Notes under the pieces: generated by a model
Told to the model about the DNA's origin: nothing
The model's database searches: none
The model's input: the letters and a program-made list of their open reading frames with translations, nothing else
Shown here: positions 58,818 through 64,000 of the stretch, in pieces
Position numbering within the stretch: position 1 is the first letter of the stretch
Layout: every line of letters starts with the position of its first letter
Position numbers and translations under genes: made by a program
DNA from: Pelistega europaea
GTDB lineage: Bacteria > Pseudomonadota > Gammaproteobacteria > Burkholderiales > Burkholderiaceae_B
Length of the DNA: 64,000 nucleotides
Assembly: GCF_013133775.1 (NCBI RefSeq)
Contig: NZ_JABGBO010000003.1
Coordinates: forward strand, 218,036-282,035
Reading direction: 5' to 3'

Positions 58818-59813
58818 ATGACAGCAAAACAAAAATCTCTCACACTAGATGGTGACAATACCCATCTTGCCAACTTCCTCGGTCCTTTGGATGAAAACTT
58901 GCGTCAAATTGCTATTGCCTGGGATGTACACATCGGTCGCAATGGTGCTCGCATCAATATCGAGGGAGTGCATGCACAAGAAGCAGCAAATACAATTGAG
59001 TTATTCTTTCACAGAGCCACACACCAACCACTTTCCATCGATGATATTCAACTTGGCTTAGTGGAGCTGAAAGCACAACACAAAACAGCCTCAGAGCCTG
59101 AAATTGCAGAAGAAGAGGACTTTAGTTCCCCATCTATTACCGATGAAAATACAGCGTTTCAGCTACGTGTACGTAAAAATGATTTACGCCCTCGTACGCC
59201 ACGTCAACGCAGTTATCTACAAAATATTTTGCATACCGACATTACTTTTGGTGTTGGACCTGCAGGCACAGGAAAAACATGGCTAGCCGTAGCTTGTGCA
59301 ATTGATGCCCTAGAGCGAGATAATGTACAGCGAATCATTTTGACACGCCCTGCGGTAGAGGCAGGTGAGCGACTCGGTTTCTTACCAGGAGATTTAGCCC
59401 AAAAAGTCGACCCTTACTTGCGTCCGCTTTATGATGCTTTATATGATTTGATGGGGTTTGAAAAGGTACAAAAACTTTTTGAAAAGCAAACCATTGAAAT
59501 TGCTCCGTTAGCCTATATGCGCGGGCGCACACTAAACCATGCCTTTGTGATTCTCGATGAAGCACAGAATACCACTCCTGAGCAGATGAAAATGTTCCTC
59601 ACCCGTATTGGTTTTGGTAGTAAGGCTGTCATCACAGGAGATCCTAGTCAAGTAGACTTACCCAAAGGCCAAAAAAGTGGGCTTATGCACTCCCTGCACA
59701 TCCTAAAAGATGTACAAGGGATTAAAATCAATCGATTTACTAGTAAAGATGTTGTACGCCATCCTCTTGTGGCTCGCATTATTGATGCGTACGAGCAAGC
59801 GGAGAAAAAATAA
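58818..59813 (+). CDS. PhoH family ATPase (YbeZ-like)
   Basis: Cytoplasmic P-loop ATPase, 331 residues. It has Walker A GPAGTGKTW near residue 152, Walker B VILDEAQNTTPEQMKMFLTRIGFGSK (described by its DEAQN core) and TGDPSQVDLP. An N-terminal KH-like extension precedes the ATPase domain. Directly followed by ybeY (2 bases), the conserved ybeZ-ybeY pair linked with ribosome quality control and 16S rRNA maturation. A helicase-like RNA role is proposed for the family. Confidence 0.93.
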   Translation: MTAKQKSLTLDGDNTHLANFLGPLDENLRQIAIAWDVHIGRNGARINIEGVHAQEAANTIELFFHRATHQPLSIDDIQLGLVELKAQHKTASEPEIAEEEDFSSPSITDENTAFQLRVRKNDLRPRTPRQRSYLQNILHTDITFGVGPAGTGKTWLAVACAIDALERDNVQRIILTRPAVEAGERLGFLPGDLAQKVDPYLRPLYDALYDLMGFEKVQKLFEKQTIEIAPLAYMRGRTLNHAFVILDEAQNTTPEQMKMFLTRIGFGSKAVITGDPSQVDLPKGQKSGLMHSLHILKDVQGIKINRFTSKDVVRHPLVARIIDAYEQAEKK

Positions 59814-59815
59814 TT

Positions 59816-60280
59816 ATGTTGCAATTCTCGGTTCAATATGCAGTAGAAGTGCCAGAGCTCTCTCGTCAGAAGCTACGTGCATGGGCGTTACAGGCGATTA
59901 AAGCTGCTCACGAAGAAGTAGAATTTGAGTTTGCTGAGCTCACTTGTCGCTTTGTCGATAAGCCCGAAGCCATTGAACTCAACAAAACCTATCGCCAAAA
60001 AGACTATGCTCCAAATGTATTAACATTTGAATATGGACTTGATGAACTACAAACTGTGCGGGGCGATATTATTATTTGTGTACCTATCCTACGCACCGAA
60101 GCACATGAACAACACAAAACTTTTGAACAACATGCAGCCCATCTACTTGTACATGGTGTACTACATTCACTAGGATACGACCATATCGAAGAAGAGGAGG
60201 CCCAGCATATGGAAGCATTAGAGACTCATATTCTAAAAAAGATAGGTTTTCCTAATCCCTATCAAGACAGAGAGTCATAA
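59816..60280 (+). CDS. ybeY: Endoribonuclease YbeY
   Basis: Zinc-dependent RNase for 16S rRNA 3'-end maturation and ribosome quality control. The metal site HGVLHSLGYDH near residue 118 is complete (three His), followed by the family's EEEEAQHMEALE. The length is 154 residues. It starts 2 bases after the phoH-family gene and precedes corC by 132 bases. Confidence 0.95.
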   Translation: MLQFSVQYAVEVPELSRQKLRAWALQAIKAAHEEVEFEFAELTCRFVDKPEAIELNKTYRQKDYAPNVLTFEYGLDELQTVRGDIIICVPILRTEAHEQHKTFEQHAAHLLVHGVLHSLGYDHIEEEEAQHMEALETHILKKIGFPNPYQDRES

Positions 60281-60364
60281 GAGCCAACCACTACCATTTA
60301 TGGTGCATAATCGTCTCTTTTATCAGTATTTTCACTAAATTTTTGAAATTTTTACCCTTTTAAC

Positions 60365-60392
60365 GGGAATTTTAGGTTATGCTTAAATTCCC
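60365..60392. promoter_or_regulatory. Inverted repeat upstream of corC
   Basis: GGGAATTT (60365-60372) and AAATTCCC (60385-60392) are perfect inverted copies 12 bases apart, 20 bases before the corC start codon. It could be an operator, a hairpin in the leader, or a weak terminator of the phoH-ybeY transcript. Confidence 0.4.
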
Positions 60393-60412
60393 TTTAACTC
60401 GACGTTATATCA

Positions 60413-61303
60413 ATGTCATCAGAACCCTACCCGTCCACGGACGTTAAATCAAATAAATCAATTTCTCGACGAATCTCTGAAAAGGTGAAAGGCTTGTTTA
60501 GCCTACAGCATGAACCCGAAGATAGAGAGGATATTAACGAGATTCTCAACACTGCCCATGAGCGAGGCATTATTGATCAAGAAACACATCTAATGGTGTT
60601 AGGGGCGATTTCTTTTACTGAAAAAATCGCGAGCGACATCATGGTTTCTCGCTCCAAGATGGATTGTATTGATATTAATCAACCCATCCATGAGCTAGTT
60701 CCTTATATCATTGAGACAGCTCACTCTCGCTTTCCGGTATATGAAGAGGAGCGTGACAATATCATCGGCTTATTGCTCGCCAAGGATTTACTGCGTTATG
60801 TAGTTAACCCCAATCAAAATCTACGGGATTTGGTACGTCCAGCATATTTTGTTCCTGAAACCAAAACACTCAAAAGCCTGATGCAAGAGTTTCGCACGAC
60901 ACGCAACCATATCGCTATCGTTATTGACGAGTACGGTAGTATTACAGGTCTTGTGACCATGGAAGACATCCTAGAGCAAATTGTCGGCGAAATCGAAGAT
61001 GAATACGATGAGGATGCAGAACAAACTATCTTCCCTGAGTCAGACTATAGCTGGCGTGTCATGGGAATAACACAAATTAAACATTTAAATGAGGCTCTTC
61101 ATAGTCACTTACCCGAAGATGAATATGACACTCTAGGAGGCTGGTTAGCTGCCGAGCTTGACCAAATCCCCAAACGTGGCGATACTTATGCTTTTGAAGA
61201 TTTAAAATTTAAAGTGTTGCGTGCAGATGAAAAGCGTGCCCAGTGGATTCATATTCGCCGAGTACCACTGACCACACCTACAGATGAGCAAACATCTCAA
61301 TAA
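60413..61303 (+). CDS. corC: CorC/HlyC-family CBS-domain protein
   Basis: Soluble relative of magnesium/cobalt exporters, 296 residues. Two CBS domains (near residues 75-190) include DIMVSRSKMDCI and the VIDEYGSITGLVTMEDILEQIVGEIEDEYD block (key residues D, E, Y, G, E, D, E). A C-terminal CorC_HlyC domain follows. There is no DUF21 membrane domain, so it is the cytoplasmic short type encoded next to ybeY and lnt. It overlaps lnt by one base (TAATG). In enterobacteria this gene is called ybeX. Confidence 0.9.
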   Translation: MSSEPYPSTDVKSNKSISRRISEKVKGLFSLQHEPEDREDINEILNTAHERGIIDQETHLMVLGAISFTEKIASDIMVSRSKMDCIDINQPIHELVPYIIETAHSRFPVYEEERDNIIGLLLAKDLLRYVVNPNQNLRDLVRPAYFVPETKTLKSLMQEFRTTRNHIAIVIDEYGSITGLVTMEDILEQIVGEIEDEYDEDAEQTIFPESDYSWRVMGITQIKHLNEALHSHLPEDEYDTLGGWLAAELDQIPKRGDTYAFEDLKFKVLRADEKRAQWIHIRRVPLTTPTDEQTSQ

Positions 61304-62967
61304 TGACTATGCGTTGGCTGATTCTTTTACTCGCTGGGATAGTACACGCCCAGACGTTTTCCTCTGATTTATTTCCTGCAAGTTTGCTGGCTCCTATTCA
61401 ACTATTGATGCTAGCAACCCTATTTGGGTATATTTTTGCTCAACCTCGCTATGCCATTCGCTATAGCTTTGCATTCTCTATCAGCCACTTCTGCTCCGGT
61501 ATTTACTGGTTATTTATCAGCATGAATACCTATGGTGGATTATCAGCACCATTGGCAGCGGCAGCCGTATTTTTATTATCGTTTTATTTATCACTCTACC
61601 CTATGTTGGCAGGAGCTATTTTTCGCTACCTAAGCAAAAAGATCTCCTCTACAGACAGGGTGACAAAAGACTTTAACTCACCACTCTCTACCACAAATAC
61701 AGGGACTTCACCATCCACCCCAAAAGCAGCAGCCACTGTGGGCAATGCTATCTTAATCGCCTCTGCTTGGGCACTCTGCGAATGGTTGAGAGGAACTGTG
61801 CTAACAGGTTTTCCTTGGCTAAATATTGCCTATGCCCATGTAGATGGACCTCTCAGTGGCTGGGCTTCACTATGGGGAGCCTATGGAGTGGCTTGGTTGG
61901 CAGCTTTCATTGCTGCACTACTAGTAGTAGGAGTTCTGCGTTTCTCCTGGCAAAAATGGATGCTGGTTGCTCTAATACTTATTGCTGGCCAACTAGTCAA
62001 GAGTTTCCCCTGGTCATCACCTATCGGGGATGCTTTACCTGTCCGCCTAGTACAAGGAAATATAGACCAGCATGAGAAATTTTCCCCTATCACTATGCTA
62101 CCTAGCATAATGCGTAACTTTGAATTAGCTAACCAGCCTGCTAAGAACCCTTTTAATCCTCCCAAAGTAGTTATTTTTCCTGAGACAATTATCCCAACCT
62201 ATCAGAATCAGCTACCACCTGAAATTTGGCAGCATATTATCGACCAAGCAAGAGTCCAGCAGGCAACATATTTTATTGGTAGTGCCTATGCAGAGGACTC
62301 TCTTAGTGGCGTTCCAATGATTACAAATAGTATTCTTGTCGTCGATGGCACCACTCCTATTGAAGCACTCTATCGTGGAGGTGTACCGCATTATGACAAA
62401 CGCCATCTTGTCCCCTTTGGGGAATATATTCCTACAGGATTTCATTGGTTTGTCCATGCACTTGGTATTCCTCTAGGGGACTTTAACCTAGGCAATAGAC
62501 TACAGGCTAATATACTCATTAATCAGCAAGCCCTCGCCCCCAATATTTGCTATGAGGACATTTTTGGTGAGGAGTTACTCAATGATCTCTTTCCAACTAC
62601 TCTATCAACCTCTATGGGCATCCAACCCTACCCTGGTGCAACTATTCTCTTTAATGTCAGCAACCTGGGATGGTTTGGCAATAGCAGTGCATTAGGGCAG
62701 CATTTGCAAATGGCTCGTATGCGTGCTGTAGAAACTGCTCGCCCTATGCTTAGAGCAACCAATACTGGGGCAACAGCTTATATTAATGAAAAAGGGGATA
62801 TTGTGGATAAACTGCCCTATCTGCAGGCTGGCGTATTGGATGTAGACATTCAAGGAATGACAGGACTAACTCCCTATGCACAAGCTAAGAATGCTCCATT
62901 TCTAATATTTGTTGTATTTACGCTAATTGTTGCAACAATACAACGCATTAGAAAACGTCGTCAATAA
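61303..62967 (+). CDS. lnt: Apolipoprotein N-acyltransferase
   Basis: Adds the third acyl chain to lipoproteins in the inner membrane. The 554 residues have about six N-terminal hydrophobic helices and a C-terminal nitrilase-like domain with the catalytic Glu in FPETIIP, Lys in YDKRHLVPFGEY and Cys in NICYEDIFGEE. A Ser/Thr/Lys-rich insertion (residues about 115-150) sits between two membrane helices. The start codon overlaps the corC stop. MltA and Slt of this window are among its likely substrates. Confidence 0.94.
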   Translation: MTMRWLILLLAGIVHAQTFSSDLFPASLLAPIQLLMLATLFGYIFAQPRYAIRYSFAFSISHFCSGIYWLFISMNTYGGLSAPLAAAAVFLLSFYLSLYPMLAGAIFRYLSKKISSTDRVTKDFNSPLSTTNTGTSPSTPKAAATVGNAILIASAWALCEWLRGTVLTGFPWLNIAYAHVDGPLSGWASLWGAYGVAWLAAFIAALLVVGVLRFSWQKWMLVALILIAGQLVKSFPWSSPIGDALPVRLVQGNIDQHEKFSPITMLPSIMRNFELANQPAKNPFNPPKVVIFPETIIPTYQNQLPPEIWQHIIDQARVQQATYFIGSAYAEDSLSGVPMITNSILVVDGTTPIEALYRGGVPHYDKRHLVPFGEYIPTGFHWFVHALGIPLGDFNLGNRLQANILINQQALAPNICYEDIFGEELLNDLFPTTLSTSMGIQPYPGATILFNVSNLGWFGNSSALGQHLQMARMRAVETARPMLRATNTGATAYINEKGDIVDKLPYLQAGVLDVDIQGMTGLTPYAQAKNAPFLIFVVFTLIVATIQRIRKRRQ

Positions 62968-63117
62968 CTTTTATCATTTCTCTGTGTAAGCTGATACACC
63001 CTTGCTGTTGAATAGGGATTTGTTGTTAAACCTCAGCTAATTAAAGTGCTTTTAGCATAAAAAGTAGCAAACTTCCAACATTTTGCAGTTTAAACGCTCT
63101 TGTTTTCCAATATCTTA

Positions 63118-63146
63118 TTGACAAAATAATGACTAGACCGTAGTAT
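63118..63146 (+). promoter_or_regulatory. Promoter of the tRNA cluster
   Basis: TTGACA (63118-63123), 17 bases, TAGTAT (63141-63146); transcription would begin about 14 bases ahead of tRNA-Ala. A consensus -35 with a near-consensus -10. Confidence 0.8.
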
Positions 63147-63166
63147 TACCAATTCAAGCAAACCGT

Positions 63167-63242
<76 letters not shown>

Positions 63243-63250
63243 AATAGTAT

Positions 63251-63278
63251 TTGATTTTTTAATAAATCATGTTATACT
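63251..63278 (+). promoter_or_regulatory. Second promoter, ahead of the first tRNA-Glu
   Basis: TTGATT (63251-63256), 16 bases, TATACT (63273-63278), 23 bases before the mature 5' end of tRNA-Glu. Confidence 0.6.
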
Positions 63279-63301
63279 AGTCGTCTTGACAGTTAAGTCC
63301 T

Positions 63302-63377
63302 GTCCCCTTCGTCTAGAGGCCTAGGACACCACCCTTTCACGGTGGGTACAGGGGTTCGAATCCCCTAGGGGACGCCA
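63302..63377 (+). tRNA. tRNA-Glu (anticodon TTC), copy 1
   Basis: A 76-base cloverleaf with encoded CCA. The anticodon stem-loop is CCACC-CTTTCAC-GGTGG, anticodon TTC; the acceptor GTCCCCT pairs with AGGGGAC. Identical to the copy at 63581-63656. Confidence 0.97.
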
Positions 63378-63487
63378 CTCTACTAACCAAGTGGCTAGCT
63401 TATCAAAAGCAGGATTAACAATGGAATTTACGGACTATGATTAATTAGTTATAGTCTACACATCAAAAGATGTACAGTTTATCGCGC

Positions 63488-63564
63488 GGAGCGGTAGTTC
63501 AGTTGGTTAGAATACCGGCCTGTCACGCCGGGGGTCGCGGGTTCGAGCCCCGTCCGCTCCGCCA
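63488..63564 (+). tRNA. tRNA-Asp (anticodon GTC), copy 1
   Basis: A 77-base cloverleaf with encoded CCA. The acceptor GGAGCGG pairs with CCGCTCC, and the anticodon arm CCGGC-CTGTCAC-GCCGG carries GTC. Identical to the copy at 63746-63822. Confidence 0.97.
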
Positions 63565-63580
63565 CAATTTATTTGACGAA

Positions 63581-63656
63581 GTCCCCTTCGTCTAGAGGCC
63601 TAGGACACCACCCTTTCACGGTGGGTACAGGGGTTCGAATCCCCTAGGGGACGCCA
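63581..63656 (+). tRNA. tRNA-Glu (anticodon TTC), copy 2
   Basis: Same 76-base sequence as copy 1. It lies only 16 bases after tRNA-Asp copy 1, so it is almost certainly processed from the same transcript. Confidence 0.97.
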
Positions 63657-63745
63657 CTACTAACCAGTGGTCAGCTAAGCAACTTGGTTTAGCACTACGC
63701 AGATAGTCATCATATTATTTGCGTTTTATATAAAGTTAACCGCGC

Positions 63746-63822
63746 GGAGCGGTAGTTCAGTTGGTTAGAATACCGGCCTGTCACGCCGGGGGTCGCGGGT
63801 TCGAGCCCCGTCCGCTCCGCCA
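63746..63822 (+). tRNA. tRNA-Asp (anticodon GTC), copy 2
   Basis: Same 77-base sequence as copy 1. It is the last tRNA of the cluster, followed 10 bases later by the terminator. Confidence 0.97.
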
Positions 63823-63831
63823 CTTATTACC

Positions 63832-63860
63832 AAAAACCACTACTATGTAGTGGTTTTTTT
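63832..63860 (+). terminator. Terminator of the tRNA cluster
   Basis: AAAACCACTAC (63833-63843), three-base loop, GTAGTGGTTTT (63847-63857), then further T. A textbook intrinsic terminator. Confidence 0.92.
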
Positions 63861-63873
63861 ATGCTCATAGATA

Positions 63874-64000
63874 TGTACTGGTACGGAAAATTTGGACAGT
63901 AAGGAGTCCAAAATATGACGATATCCGTATCTATAAAAAAACAAGCTTGCGAAAGGCTTTTGCATTTTCACCCAAAGAAGACGATAGCGAAGGAGTTAGG
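63874..64000 (+). mobile_element. Left end of an IS3-like insertion sequence (IS150 type), continues past the window
   Basis: The sequence from TGTACTGGTACGG (63874) through AAATTTGGACAGTAAGGAGTCC resembles the terminal repeat and leader of IS150-group IS3 elements (TGTACTG...TTGGACA...AAGGAGTCC). A transposase frame starts 41 bases inside. It sits directly behind the tRNA cluster terminator. The right end and target duplication are outside the window. Confidence 0.65.
63915..64000 (+). CDS. IS3-family transposase OrfA, N-terminal fragment (runs off the window)
   Basis: An ATG at 63915 with AAGGAG 8 bases upstream opens a frame of at least 28 codons: a basic start (MTISVSIKKQACERLL) leading into KKTIAKELG, which looks like the first helices of a helix-turn-helix transposase OrfA. 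Too little is visible for a firm family assignment, but the flanking element end supports it. Confidence 0.62.
   Translation, partial: MTISVSIKKQACERLLHFHPKKTIAKEL

Overview
The window is a dense, AT-rich stretch of bacterial chromosome. The gene families and their order point to a betaproteobacterium of the Alcaligenaceae/Burkholderiales type: mltA-ubiH-dsbC, rpe-gph-trpEGDC, panC-scpA-DUF3460, mreBCD-mrdA-rodA beside gatCAB, dapF-DUF484-xerC, zur-COG0523-dksA-hslVU and miaB-phoH-ybeY-corC-lnt. A low-GC host-associated genus such as Pelistega or Oligella would fit, but the genus is an inference, not something read directly.

Layout. 1-2934 (minus): a lytic transglycosylase, a UbiH-type hydroxylase and the start of dsbC. 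3019-9548 (plus): rpe, gph, a trp leader with a complete attenuator, trpE, trpG, trpD, trpC and a HIT protein. 9855-16741: a RhlE-like helicase, a MidA-like methyltransferase, cca, slt and a 5-formyl-THF cyclo-ligase. 16903-22040 (minus): panC, scpA, a DUF3460 gene and an amino-acid ABC transporter with no binding-protein gene. 22253-25101 (plus): ftsE, ftsX, mutY. 25077-31094 (minus as printed): the elongasome set mreB-mreC-mreD-mrdA-rodA, with a terminator-like hairpin between mreB and mreC. 31286-37393 (plus): gatC, gatA, gatB, dapF, a DUF484 gene, xerC.

37583-42850 is a zinc-homeostasis island. znuA-B-C and a small membrane ORF run on the minus strand. zur, a His-rich COG0523 GTPase and a dksA lacking three of the four zinc cysteines run on the plus strand. 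A 38-bp palindrome between the two arms carries a promoter for each direction and resembles a Zur operator. hslVU follows, behind a near-perfect heat-shock (sigma-32) promoter.

44977-47990 (minus) is a CstA-family transporter, a tiny protein ending in Cys-Cys-stop and an ArsA/Get3-like ATPase with a Cys-rich C-terminus. It is the best candidate here for a poorly described system. 48250-51245 is a TRAP transporter. 51354-53130 pairs an Rrf2 regulator with an RclA-like flavoprotein. 53204-54477 is a deletion scar joining two decayed fatty-acid genes (acyl-CoA dehydrogenase and TesB thioesterase). A cation/proton antiporter and an orphan 144-residue protein follow. 57273-62967 holds miaB, phoH, ybeY, corC and lnt. 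The window ends with five tRNA genes (Ala, Glu, Asp, Glu, Asp; the Glu-Asp unit is duplicated) and the left end of an IS3-like insertion sequence.
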